From Prostheceraeus crozeri (Eukaryota > Platyhelminthes > Polycladida > Euryleptidae): DNA of 64,000 nt. Location of the stretch: assembly GCA_907163375.1 (NCBI GenBank), contig CAJQUW010007815.1:558001-622000 (forward strand), written 5' to 3'. Both the position numbers and the translations under genes were made by a program. Below the pieces are notes generated by a model. That model was not told the DNA's origin, did not search any database, and saw only the letters and a list, made by a program, of their open reading frames with translations. Below are positions 46,878-58,731 of this stretch, in pieces; the first letter of the stretch is position 1; each line of letters opens with the position of its first letter.

Positions 46878-48242
46878 TCAATTGTTGTAGTAGTTGTTGA
46901 TTGTCACAGTACAGTTATTGAATGTAGGCTGGAATGAACATGTATTGGTATTAGAAACAGCATTGTTGCTTGTCTGACTGGGAAGTTCATTGCTACGAAT
47001 AGAAATTGCTGATGTTCGCGGTTGATCGGCGTCATCATTCCTATTGTAGATTGCAGCACTCATACGTTTCTCATGTCAGCTGGCCTCGATGTAAGCGGCG
47101 TTTGCGGCTTCATTCACACGACCAGTTTTCTTTTAAATAACTTCTTTGTTAATTCCAGATGAAATTAACCTGTTAGTAACAGTCCTCCGCAGGCTAGAGA
47201 TGGTTATATATTTCTTGGGATCACTCATGCTAAACAACTGTTTTGTGACTTTTTGAATGGAATGGACTCTCAATGGCATTGCATTATACCAAACTGGGCC
47301 TTTAGGGTTGCGCTTACACGATAAATAAATTACATTATGACCTCGCAAGTAATGAGCCTCTGGACGATGTGAGACATAATCTTTGTAAAGAGAAACGACA
47401 CATTTTCCAGGATCTTCTGGCAGCGAATAAATTCTCGTTTGTTTTGGCTCCATTTTCGAGTGTTTTAGGCCAAATGTATGGTTCTTGGAAATTCTCTCTG
47501 TGTAGAGTAAGTATTCTCCCGTGTAATCTGTAATCAATTGAATTTGTGATTGATCACCATAAATAAGATCACGATGCTCCTGACATGCTCGGAGGCTAAG
47601 ATGAAGACCCAAGTGATATAAAAGAGTATGGAGAAGCTGCTCCGGATTAGATCTACCAAATTTTCCTTTCTTCCATAATTCCTCCTCTTCTTCATATTCA
47701 ATGACCGCTGCTCTTTTTCTAGGTTTAGCCAACCCCAATGCTGCGTTCTTCTTCATCTGAGAATCGAGGGCTTCTCTAGAGATTTTAAATTCTTTGTCCA
47801 AGAATATAGACATATTCCATTTCAACATGTTGTTGAAATAATGCTGTATTGAGGCAGCAATTTCTTTGAGTGTCTGTGGTGGATATCTTTCGCCATTGAC
47901 TTTCCTAGCATCACAAAAGAAATACTGCAACGTGTGATCTAAATCGTTCGGAATAAATTCTTCAATTGGCTTCAAAACCTTTGGAATGTCATCGATTCTT
48001 AGCCTCCACTCAAACAGCCATTTTTGATATGTGTTCATAGCCCATTTAGCTTTATCTTTTGTATTTTTCGGAATTCTATTCTCTAAATCTTCTTCTAGCT
48101 CTTCTCTGGATGTATATCCAAAACTTCCACTTGCTTGATCTTCTTCAAGGACCTTATTAACTGGATTTTCATTACCATCCCATTCCTCACCAAAAACTTC
48201 CACAACATCGTCACATGTTAAGCCAGCTAATTCTTCCATCAT
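46878..48242 (-). pseudogene. Crypton-type tyrosine recombinase (DUF3504-like), two in-frame stops
   Basis: ATG-ATG at 48242 opens an acidic N-terminus, then a SAM-like core-binding half (AKWAMNTYQKWLFEWRLR, LQYFFCDARKVNGERYPPQT). The catalytic half has the first Arg region (LHLSLRACQEHRDLIYGD), then ITISSLRRTVTNRL for the HxxR box (Ser in place of His) and KKTGRVNEAANAAYIEA with the candidate nucleophile Tyr and GR in place of GH. The tail has a Cys/Asn-rich end (FNNCTVTINNYYNN), as in many DUF3504 proteins. TAA at 47133 falls where the second copy (63 kb) has Lys, and a TGA lies near 47078. The frame is otherwise open for 454 codons. Such enzymes move Cryptons by site-specific recombination. 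Confidence 0.82.
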
Positions 48243-48290
48243 TGTGCTGATCCGAAATATAAATGAAAAGCTTACAGTAATTTTTAAATT

Positions 48291-48573
48291 ACTATGGATC
48301 ATGGATATCTTGGACTTTACGTATATAATAAAGGACTGATTTGAGGATTTCCATGCTAATCCATGGATATCTTGGACTTTACTTGTTGGCGCTGGCATGG
48401 AAATCTAAATAGTAGTAATATTACTACTATTTAGATTTCCATGGCCCTGGCTATATATTAATAAATGACTGATTTTCGGATCAACATGCTATTCAGAATG
48501 TCCTCGGACGCTCACGCGTCCTCGGACATTCTGAGCATGGAAATCCTCAAATCAGTCCTTTATTATATACGTA
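48291..48573. repeat. Nested inverted-repeat cluster upstream of the recombinase gene
   Basis: Four structures overlap. (1) Perfect 39-bp inverted arms at 48318-48356 and 48535-48573, containing GACTGATTTGAGGATTTCC. (2) A perfect 48-bp palindrome without loop at 48396-48443. (3) A core hairpin at 48495-48532, with a 9-bp stem, a 2-nt symmetric mismatch, a 6-bp stem and a 4-nt loop. (4) A direct repeat CATGGATATCTTGGACTTTA at 48300 and 48362. A degenerate second copy of the arm (48452-48490) lies just before the core, so arm-core-arm forms one cruciform. Confidence 0.8.
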
Positions 48574-48649
48574 TGATACCTTGATAATTTAGTCACAATC
48601 TCCACCAGGTCGCTAGCACAGAAAAACAACGCATGTAGCAGATTCAACT

Positions 48650-49647
48650 TTAATAGCGCGTGTGCCCCCCTCTAGCTCCAATACATTCAGTAATCCGAGA
48701 TGGCATGGATTCAAAAAGTTTCTGAATGAAGGATGTTTCAAGGAGAAGCCACTGCTCTGTCAGTCTTTCAGAGAGAATCTTCAGGGACACTGTTGGAAGT
48801 GAATAGCGGTCTCTCACTCGCCGCCCAAGCTCGTCCCATACTTGTTCAATGGGTGACAAGTCAGGTGAGCGTGCAGGCCAGTCAAGGGTTTGAATGTTCA
48901 ATCTCCTAACAGTGACAATGACAGCCGAGGAGCGATGTGGTCTTGCGTTGTCGTCTTGGAAGACGAGATCCTCTACCCTGACCACTGGAGCAACAACAGG
49001 AAGTACAATTTCATTGAGATACCTCTCTCCAGTCAACGTGCCTTTGATGATGACTGCTGACGTTCGTCCGCCATGCCAAATGCCACCCCACAGCATAACA
49101 CTTCCACCACCATATCTGTCGTGTTCTTTAATACAGCATGGGCAAAGCGTTCACCTGGAAGACGATGCACTCTGACACGACCGTCATATCCAGAGTAAAT
49201 CTCGATTCATCGGTCCACAAGACTTTCTGCCAGTGATGGTCATTCCATGAGCGATGGGCATCACACCAGGCAACTCGTCTTCTGCGGTGCTCTAAACTCA
49301 ATGGAATTAGGACAGCTGGTCGTCGCGATTGAATTCCAGCTTCTCGCAATCTTCGGTAAGCCGTTCGAATGCTACAAGGCACTCTTCCAGTGTACGACTA
49401 GCTTTGGGACTGACACAAATCTATTCCTCTTTGCAGCTAAAACTAGACGTGCGTCTGTCCTTCCTGCAGACTTTCTTGGTCGACCAGATCCCTTCTTCTT
49501 TTTAACATCTCCTTCTACTTTCCATCGACACCACCACCTCCAAACAACGATTCTCGATAGTTGCAGCTCTTCGGCAACACTCGCACAACTTCTACCACAA
49601 CGAATCATTCCAATAGCCATACCTCTGGTAAACTGATCGTGTGCCAT
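48650..49647 (-). pseudogene. Tc1-like transposase, full length but frameshifted
   Basis: The minus strand reads from ATG at 49647: HTH 1 (MIRCGRSCASVAEELQLSR), GSGRPRKSAGR between the HTH units, a shift near 49390, then SIRTAYRRLREAGIQSRRP. The first catalytic Asp is in KVLWTDESRF. After further shifts near 49180 come VFQDDNARPHRS (second Asp) and TLDWPARSPDLSPIEQVWDE (Glu, Tc1 DD34E). The C-terminus runs to GGHTRY. Two or three indels separate three otherwise clean frames. TIRs were not located with confidence. Confidence 0.88.
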
Positions 49648-52429
49648 TTTATTTTACAAAAGCTGGATTTCAGTTCACGTTTATGTTCAATTTGTAAAAG
49701 CAATTGTGACAGTTGTATCGATATCAAAATTTGAAATTTGACCACCATAGATCTTTTTCCATTCTCTAATGTGTTGAATGGTAATACATAGAAAGCGAGA
49801 TATTGCATCATACCTGAGAAAAAAATGAAGCAAACTTCAATTCAAGCCAATGATAGTTTGTTTCATTAATTATGTCAATGAGTATGTTCTCTAATATTAT
49901 CTCCTATCTAATATAGTACTATTATCTACTTCTATGAGTGAAACCCAACTTCACACCCCTGGTGGATAAGGCCATGTTTGGTGCTACGATGAAAGCATGC
50001 CGTAACGTAAAGGTCGAGTTGGTGATACATGCTATCTGACATTATTTTTGCGACCAACGGTTGAATTAGACAGCAGAAATGAGCGCGCTGCGGCAAAATT
50101 TTTGCGCTCAATCCATCCCTTCCCTTTACTGACTACTCATTTTATTATTCAATAACTCATCAAGTGAAGACTCCATATGATATTCCCAAGGTCTTTGGTG
50201 ACATGAATATTTCATTACATTCTCTGTCAAGCTTCTCATTACAGAATATTTGAGACATCCTGCATCCCACAGCTTCACCTATTCAGTTAGTCTTGCACAT
50301 ATGTACAAGCAATCAAAAGTATTGAGATATGCCATTTAGTGTCAAATGCCTAGTTACGACCCTGAAACTCATACTGAAACCCTTTGTGGCAAATTTACTT
50401 AAGGATTAAGCCGATGTCAAAAGAAATCATCATTCCATAACTGAATGTTGTGCTTTTCTGGGATATTAACTTCAAGGTCTGAGCGCACACGCCCACCTGT
50501 TATATCCACTGCTGTTGATTATAGCCTTACTTCGCAGTAAAACGAAGTGGTAATCACTTAGCATATTCAGTTGTCAAAGATCGTGTATAAATTATCAATC
50601 GGCATTTCTTCTGAAGTGTACGTTAACATCTTACTATTCATATATTTTTCATAAGCTAGTAGCATGCTATCACATAAAGATCTAAAAAATAACAAAGTTC
50701 TGTGCTAGAAATATAATTTGCCATATAAAGAGGGATATATAAAGACAAAAGTATGTCCGCAATTTTGCAGTGCTTTCCCTATGACAACTACTTTCATATT
50801 TTTTAACATTTAATTGGAATCAGTGATGCTTGGGAGCCACCAAAAGACGAGTCCCTCTTTCCAAAGCCCACCAAAGCCATCTACCCACCAATGCCATTCT
50901 GTCTTCCATCTGCCCACCAAAGCCACTTTGTACTATCGTTATCCAAAAGGTGAAACACAACGGAAGATCTTCTTCGCGACGGAATATCGCAAAAGACAAT
51001 CGACATGACCAGCCGATTGTCGCTAAAATAAACCAACTTCATAATCAAGAATTATATCGGTACTTAGACAAGGAAACATGAAGTAGTTTGAAAGTAGTAA
51101 ACAGGCGTGGAGTTGGGATAAGTTTTTTTTCAATTCCGATTGAATACGATGATAACAGATTTGGATGATGAAGTCATAATGCATGCATCAGACAACAAGG
51201 TAACTTTACGAATATTACATTTGATGATAAATGTCAATCTTCTGTTTGTTTGACAAAGTAAGATCATTGATTTTGTTTTTCAGACTTCGTGTGTCAATTA
51301 AAAGTTTGCATCTTGCATGAAGCTTTGAAATGATTCTAATTGCCATCAAACTAAGTTGCTTTCACACGATCATCATACAACGCCATCAAAGAACACTTAT
51401 TCTTCTGAGATACTGATGAGACTTTTACAAAACAATGAGACAAAAGTGTCTTGAAATTATCAACATTTCTACAACGTTAACAACTATCTTTTATCTGAGG
51501 TCTGAATACTTTTATGTCTTGCAGAAAGGCTTGATTTCTAAATAATCAGACATGACAACTGAAAGAAGCACTTTTAAAATGGATGCAATTTTTATTGGCC
51601 ACAAGCGCTAAATAATTAAAGTGTCGCAAATGCTAAATGAAAGGAAAACATAATACTCCGACGCTGAATGCCTTGAGATTATCTGTAATAGTGTATTTTG
51701 AAATTCTCAATATTAACATGAATCAGAAGCACTCATCTCGGAAGTTAGAAATTCTATGCAAGCAAACCGACAAAATGAATTGGGCACCTACTGTATGCCG
51801 CATCTATGCTGACAAATAAAGGACGTTGCAGTCATTAAAAGATCATCGGATCATGAAAACTTCACATATTCAAACGTAATTTTAGAAGACAAACTATGAT
51901 GTCGATGTGTTCAAGTGCAATTAAAAACTGCAAGAGTCCGTTTACATGTGTAGTCAGGTAAGTACTTTTACGATTTTTGCTGAAACTGTCAAGCAACAAT
52001 ACTGAGATTTAGGGTATTTGAGAAACTTGTCAATTTTGTCATAATGGACTTGGAAGACACTCTTTATCTATTTTTTATAAATATAGCTCACCTATTCGCT
52101 TTAACGAAAAAAGAAGACAATGTCGATGAAATTTTATTGGAAAGCTTTCAGACTTTCGATGCATATATTTATTCGATGTTTTTTAAAAAACAATGTATTT
52201 TAATTTTAATTTTTTCAATTGCTGCATTGATTTGTCTTAACAATGTTTCAATTCATCAATTTATGATGCTAGTTGACTTTTGTTTATATATGCCCAATAT
52301 TTGTTATTCCTTTGTGTCGCTATAACATTTTATCAACATTATATGATAATTATTTTCCTTTTTCATTTTCGTGATTGAATTGTTTTCATTATGCCATCTT
52401 TGGCATCTTCATTTGATTGGAGTAATTGT
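49648..52429. other. No recognisable feature
   Basis: A/T-rich DNA. Short ORFs at 50814-51081 (Pro/Lys-rich) and 52044-52325 (hydrophobic, 93 codons) show no motif I know. Confidence 0.4.
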
Positions 52430-52930
52430 GATTTAGTTTCTGTTAGAACTCCTAGTCATTTTTAGGCTTTTGATTTGCCTGCACATATACATGTATATTG
52501 CGCCTTTGAATGGGGCACTCTTTTGATGAACTTTTCTGCTCATTCCAAAATCGCTTGAAATTGTGATACCCAATAAACACAAGGAAGACACTTGACGAAC
52601 TGCATACTGTTTCCGAGAAACAGTAGGTGCTGTTTTGAGTGACTTCTTTGTCACGATATCAAGCACGTGACATTTTGTCTCATAAATTGGACCTCGATGT
52701 TGAGTTGACCATTCCTGCACACTGGCGAATTTCTCCTTCAACTAGTCCGCCCGTGAATGTCGAATGAAATGAAGAATCGTCACATTGTCGGCATATCTGA
52801 ATGTCACTGAATTCTCCCCCACAAATTGATGAAAGATTATCGATTAACATAAAAGACAAAAGTGGGCCGACTACACTACCTTGCAGAGTGCCACAAGATC
52901 AAGATATATGTGGACGATATCATGTGATAC
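52430..52930 (-). pseudogene. Non-LTR reverse transcriptase fragment (palm to thumb)
   Basis: The minus strand gives a LQGSVVGPLLSFMLIDNLSS block (motif B region) near 52880, then sequence where the YADD box is ruined. A second frame follows from 52741: WSTQHRG..., TKCHVLDIVTKKSLK and VSSLCLLGITISSDF. That is the typical 'K...LG..I' thumb of LINE RTs. At least one frameshift near 52745 and several stops are present. The clade cannot be fixed from this. Confidence 0.7.
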
Positions 52931-52969
52931 CCATCATAGAAATCCAACGCGCTATCTGTACAATCCAAA

Positions 52970-53445
52970 GAATTAGACAAGATGTCTCTTCTTCTGTTTG
53001 ACTAGAAAGGAAGCATTGGAACATGTAACGCTAATGAAATGGCACAATCTGCTGACATAATACCACAGCAATCGAACAATGAACTGCCAGGGCAACATTT
53101 AATACGCCAAATTGTGCGAAGTTTCAGTGGCTTATCGACCGGATCAAACAGCCAAGAGACATAGACGATGGCAAGTTCTACAGAGAAGTTTGTGAACGTT
53201 TTTTCATGCGCCTGCTAACTTTTTCAATAATGATCGGAGGGCCCAGCATCATCGAGGAAACTATTGTGCAATGATCTGAATTCTTCGAATCTGAAGGAAT
53301 AGTGGCGATCAAAGCAATTCAAAGGAATTCAAAGCAATCCGCAAGCGACGCAGGACTATTTTTCCCTATGTCTGCAAGTTATCATCGATTTGAATCAGTT
53401 TGCACTTCCAGTAAAGTGATGCGCTTAAACAATCTAATTCTGTGG
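52970..53445. repeat. Dispersed MITE-like repeat, copy 4, with target duplication
   Basis: Begins CAAAGAATTAGACAAG and ends AATCTAATTCTGTG, giving 12-base TIRs (CA.AGAATTAGA). GTACAATC before and GTACAATT after form a near-perfect 8-bp duplication, pointing to a hAT- or P-type origin for the family. The interior matches copies 1 and 3. Confidence 0.75.
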
Positions 53446-53745
53446 TACAATTACAAGGTAGAATTCAGCAAAATTGAATTAATTGAATCTGACAGCCAAA
53501 CTGATAAGATGACATGACTGACAGTGAAATTATGGGAAAATGCTTAAATGAAAGTTGCCAAAGCAAAAGTCTATGAGAAAAAAACATAGTAAAGTCAAGC
53601 AAAAAAGTATAATAGTGGAAAAATAAATAGAAAAGAAATTAAGAACTAAGAAAAAGAATTTAAAAAGCCAAGAAAAGTCACAAAATTGTTGAAGTGAAAA
53701 TATGATTTTCCTGTACACATAAACTGTGGCGCATGCATTTCATTG

Positions 53746-54000
53746 CTACATTCTCAAAGATGAAGAGTCCGTAAGATGAGTTGCACGTCTTGATTTTTGA
53801 GAATTCCTCGATGCTGACCAATGTCCGATGTTTGCACTCTTGAAGATGTCGGGTAATGCCAAACTTCTTTCACACTCTCCTATGTATGCCGCTCCGCAGT
53901 CACAGGTGAATTTAGATATAATATTGTTTCGAAAAGGAAGTGAAATTGGGTCCTTGGGCGCGTTAGGACACATTTTGACAGTGGAAGAGGCAAGTCTCAC
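53746..54000 (-). pseudogene. GIY-YIG endonuclease fragment of a Penelope-like element
   Basis: Minus frame with ISKFTCDCGAAYIGECERSL, the C-x-C-G-x2-Y-I-G-x3-R-x-L block of Penelope-like GIY-YIG nucleases. It is followed by a spaced GHWSASRNS...SRRATHL region where the family has its His-containing helix. About 70 codons remain. It is head-to-head with the plus-strand RT fragment starting near 54036. Confidence 0.7.
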
Positions 54001-54035
54001 TTTGACAAGAAAGTAAACATTTTGCACTGCCTATA

Positions 54036-54945
54036 TTGAAACATGATCCAAGTTCATGCAGATTTATCAATCTATCATCCTGTATAGCAAAGATAATGAG
54101 AAAAATTATGCATTTTAGACTTAACGATTGGCTGATAAAGAATGATGTGATAAAAAAGAACCGAACCGGTTTCAAGAAGGGAAGCTCTGCTTTGGATGAC
54201 ATAATTCTTGTTAAGCAATATTATGCAAGTTTATAAAAAACACAAAACGTCCACTGTTTTATGTTTCGTAGACTTGTCAAAGGCATTTGATTCCATTCCC
54301 ATAAACAGAATGATTGATAAATTAAGACGTTTGATCCCCAAATGCAAGATTTTATCAGTAATTATAAGTGTTATCATTAAAAAGAGTACAAAGTATTATA
54401 CAGTAGAAAAGAAACGCAATCTTTTAAACTTGAAAATGGAATTCCACAAGGAGTCTAACTATCACCAACCCTATTTAGTATTTATATAAATGATTTCATT
54501 TATATCTTAAATGCTAGTAAAAATGAAATTGATCCTGTTCGGCTTTTGGATTTTGAGCTGTCATCACTCATGTATGCGGATGATATACTTTTAATGAGTG
54601 AGAGTATGCGAGGTTTGAATAGTCAGTTTAAAACACTGCAAATTTTGTGCAGAAAATGGCCTTTACATAAATCATGAAAAAACCAAAATCATGACTGAAA
54701 ATTTCACTACAAATATAGACAAATTTGAAGTTAGTCTCAATGATAAGCAGATATCCATTGAAATGGTTGATAGATTTAAGTATTTAGGAATGTAGATATC
54801 GAAAAATGATAGATATCATTTGGAACAAATGATGGCTAAAGGCATAGACTTCCATAATATAGCATCTGGACAGATATCTAAAATAGCACGTATACGAGAT
54901 GAGGCTGATATTGTATTTCATATTGATGCATTTAAGCATGTATCG
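54036..54945 (+). pseudogene. Non-LTR reverse transcriptase fragment (fingers and palm)
   Basis: Frames give RFINLSSCIAKIMRKIMHFR and NRTGFKKGSSALDDI (motifs 1-2), then LCFVDLSKAFDSIPINRM (catalytic Asp, motif A, near 54260). A shifted frame has the LSPTLFSIYINDF block and MYADDILLMSES (motif C, near 54570), and another has KFEVSLNDKQISIEM and DRFKYLGM. It is split by at least four indels and several stops. It is a LINE-type RT distinct from the RT polyprotein at 58.7-61.8 kb. Confidence 0.8.
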
Positions 54946-55954
54946 GTTGATTAATTTTCGTGATAATGTGTAGCTATATCTGGAAGATCATGCCGATTTA
55001 CATTAATTTTGAAGTATAATTCCTATAGTCTCTTTTTCAGTCTGACTTTGCCCATTGGTGAGACTCTGATCAGAATTTTCAGTCGCCTTTTGCACATTGG
55101 CAAATGAGTTATCTGAGGAAACTTATTCATGTATCAATCAATGTCATTCACACAGATCTGCTGGCTCCTAATTTTTGAATTAAATAAAACATTGGAGTGC
55201 TATTTACAGAAATTATTTACGAAAACGCAAGATTTTAAAAGAGAGTTAATCAATAATCAAAGTCAAATAATTAATCCTTTGGAAACAAACCGGCATTTCA
55301 GGTTTGCACTTTTTTTACAAATATTAGGTCATATCTTCCTTTTTCCAAGTGAAGCAGCACATCAAATAACACAAAGTGCTACGTTGATTCGTGGATTGGT
55401 TATTGATTTTTTGTTTTACTTCCTGAAATGACTTTATTCATTCGGGAACTTTCGAAGAACCAACACCAAAGAAAACACTACATCTGTTTGTTGCTTTGCT
55501 TTGAGGCGACGAACGAAGTCAGTTATCATTTCACATTTGAGGGTTATGCTTCCATATCGATTGAAATTTCTTCTTCTTCCTGAGGAAGACAATTGTGAGA
55601 ATGTATTAACTTTGCCACCAAAGAAGAGTAATTTTGGTTTGGTCGTCGGCGTAAATCATATTGCTTTTTATCGATAGATTCTGTGGCTTATTTTTCAAAG
55701 ATAAGCAATGAAATGTAGGTGGAGAGCCTTTAAATGTACTGTCATTCTTATACCGGTAAACAAACACAGAGCATATGCTCAGCATTTTCCTTTCTCCACA
55801 AACATCGCTGATAATTTGAGAAACACTACTTAACAACGCCCGCAGAGCAAGAATAACAAGAATACAATGCGCGTAACTTCTGTATGAATGACATTGATTC
55901 AAATAGTCAGCCTCATTTCGTATAGAAGGGTCAATGATATCTGTTCAGATTTCT
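54946..55954. other. No recognisable feature
   Basis: Possibly the decayed 3' part of the LINE-like element followed by unassigned DNA. ORFs at 55129-55431 (plus) and 55606-55902 (minus) carry no known motif. Confidence 0.4.
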
Positions 55955-56339
55955 GTCCAGATGCTATATTATAGAAGTCCATGCTAAAGGTAAGCAAGCA
56001 GCTTATGTATAGGCAGACTCCTATACATATAACACCTGGACTGAAAACTGAAATTCATTTATACACTAGACGGCCGGTTTGACTAAATAGCTGTCGATGG
56101 TGGAAAGTAATTAGTCAAGTGAAAACGAAATGTCTAAAGAAAGATAAGTTGAAATTTCTGGAAATCGGAAGAACATGGGGTTGCAACTAACCTATCATCG
56201 TTATCACTGAATATGGAATATTTACTATATCAAATGAAGCAAATGAATTAAAATGAATTTGACTATTCTCATCGCTTTTTAGTGGAAAATTTTACTACTT
56301 TATTCTTTTGGACAGTGAAACTACGAAATACTATCTAGT

Positions 56340-57560
56340 GACACTCATAAAGTAGCCACAGTTGGTTCGATTTATCAAAGAAAGGACGGGCACATTCCCA
56401 TTTTGATTGCAAACAATGTCGATGCATTTACAAAAGCAAAATCACTTCCTGGAACATCTAATGAATGTGTGACGATTAGAATGAAAAGTGCAGTGATAGG
56501 AAGTGATGAATTCAAATCCTCATATGTTGATTCGAAGATCGAGGCATGGATAAAAGACATTGAATATCTCAGTGATATAGCGTCTGAAGATCCACAAGCT
56601 GCTTTTTCAGAATGCACAAAAGGTCTCTGTCACAGGAGGACCTTTATGCAACAAACAGTTGATGACACCAGTAATAACTTTCATAGGTTGGAAGAAGTTA
56701 TACGTCAGAAATTCATCCCTTCAGAAATGCAGGTATACAGGTCTGGGAGATGCTGATCCTTATATAACTTCAAAACGCGAGTGTAAGGTGAAAATTACAG
56801 AATGTTTGACAAATGTAATTTATGACCAGGAAAGCAATCTACTGGCAGATCGACTTGACAGAGCGGAAATAAGAGGTGCATCGCACATGCGAAAAGAGAA
56901 GAAGAAACTTTTTTCAGTGAATAATTCATGACTATAGCATGAATCTTGATGCCGATGAGATGAACAAGGCATTGACTTTTGCGAAAGAGAAATGCTCTAG
57001 TTCATGGTTAACATCATTGCCCATAGAAACATTGGGATATTCTCTAAGCAAAAGGGTGCGATCAAATTGTACTACAACTGGTCGGTTATCTTTCGACGAA
57101 TTGTGTTTGTTGTGAGAAAAATGATTTAAATCATACTCTTAGCTGCAAAATTGGTGATTTTGTCAATCTTCGGCACAATGCTATTTTTGACACGGAGATT
57201 CTTTTTTGAGTGAAGTCTGTAAAGATGTTTGCATTGAGCCCAAATTATTGCCAATTGAATCATATGACTTCATCAAAAGTGGTAATACTGACGACCAGGC
57301 GAGATTAGATAGTACTGCAAGAGGGCTGTTGGGGAGAATGGGACGTCATTTATTTATGCAAGAATAACAAATCCTCCCTGCAACATTGCATAAAGAACAC
57401 AAGAATGAAAAGATGCGGCAGTAAGAAGAGAGAATTTTGGAAGCAGAGAAAGGGACATTCACGCCTCTCGTAAATTCCACAAATGATTGATCAGGTCCTT
57501 TGGCTAATTTACTTCAAAAAAGAATTACCTCTTTTAATCTGCAAGAGAAATGAAGAGAGG
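56340..57560 (+). pseudogene. 3' half of an RT/zinc/restriction-like nuclease polyprotein (relic)
   Basis: Collinear with 60400-61500: VDSKIEAWIKDIEYLSDIAS, DPQAAFSECTKGLCHR, VIRQKFIPS, then SSWLTSLPIETLGYSL, CKIGDFVNLRHN and DQARLDSTARGLLGRMG. The RT palm is missing or destroyed. Frameshifts near 56750 and 56935 and many stops are present. Confidence 0.7.
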
Positions 57561-58279
57561 TATGACGGCATCATGGTTTGGTGCTGTTATCTCTCGGAGA
57601 TTTTTATTTGATTCGCTTTATGAGATGCACAACTCGTAGAGTGGAATGACAACAGCAGCGGATCTCACAAAAAGTTGCAGGATGAGGGCTATACACGTGT
57701 TAATCTGCTCAATTACCATCATTTTTGAAGAAGCTTCAAATTTTACTTTTCTCAACAGTTTAACTTGCTCAATTAAAGAGTTCAAGCACCCAAACATCTG
57801 GTCTAATCGGGAATGATTTCATCATTTTTCGGGCATATTTGCAACCTAGCCTCATGACCAAGTGAAGTCTTCGATTCAAACGGATATCTGACCTTTATTG
57901 TAAAGTATTGAAATGCGAAAATGACTGAATCAGGAACAATATCACACACAATTTTTCAATTTTGCAAAATTACATCGTCGACGATTACCGAAATAGTGAA
58001 TGATCAAATATGTCTTTATCTTTGAAATATCTGATTAGTAGTAAAGTATTTTAAGTTAACTTTTGCATATTAGAATATCGCCAAAAATTGGATGGAATGC
58101 TTTTTTATGGTATCATACTCATTGAGATTCATAGAGCTCTATTCATTTGAATTGGCGTCCTCGAATTATTTCCACACCCAAATGCACCACGCTTTAAATG
58201 ACCGATGTGGACTTTTCAGCTGTTGTTCCTGATAACTTTTCTATAGAACACAAGCTTGCTCACTTCGAACTATCAAACC
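57561..58279. other. Non-coding part of the RT element interior
   Basis: No motif seen. It lies between the RT relic and the right inverted-repeat arm. Confidence 0.35.
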
Positions 58280-58731
58280 ATTGCTTCATTTGTTATAGTA
58301 AATATTCCTTATTCAGTGATAACGATGATAAGTTAATTATTTATTATATTTTTTAGTTGCAACCCCATGTTCTTCCGATTTCCAGAAACTTCAACTTATT
58401 TTTCTTTAGACATTTCGTTTTCACTAGACTAATTACTTTCCACCATCGACAGCTATTTAGTCGAACCAGCCGTATAGTGTATAAAGGAATTTCAGCTTTC
58501 AGTCCAGGTGCTATATATCTAGGAGTCCATGGTATAGGATCTCAAACGATATTTGAAAGCATTATCAACACATTATCAAAGGTAAATAAGCTTAGAACTT
58601 GTACGGTTGAATAGCTCTATGGCTCTTGCAGTTTGTAATTCTGAAAGCAGACAATTCAGGAAATAATTATTGGAATTTTTATTATCTGGACTATTTAATT
58701 AAGTTGTTTCTCTAGGCGTATATTAATCCTT

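Larger units (their letters stand above)
55955..58560. mobile_element. RT-nuclease element relic bounded by long inverted repeats
   Basis: 56014-56241 is mirrored by 58280-58529. The arms share a long run including GGAAATCGGAAGAACATGGG, TAGCTGTCGATGGTGG and AACACCTGGACTGAAA. The right arm has ~20 extra A/T bases. Next to the left arm, 55960-56040 itself folds into a ~26-bp imperfect hairpin of the same GTCCAGRTGCTATA word. The 2-kb interior carries the RT relic at 56340-57560. Confidence 0.7.

Noticed and set aside
52044-52325. 93-codon hydrophobic ORF as a membrane protein
   Set aside because: Composition follows the local T-rich DNA and there is no homology I can name.
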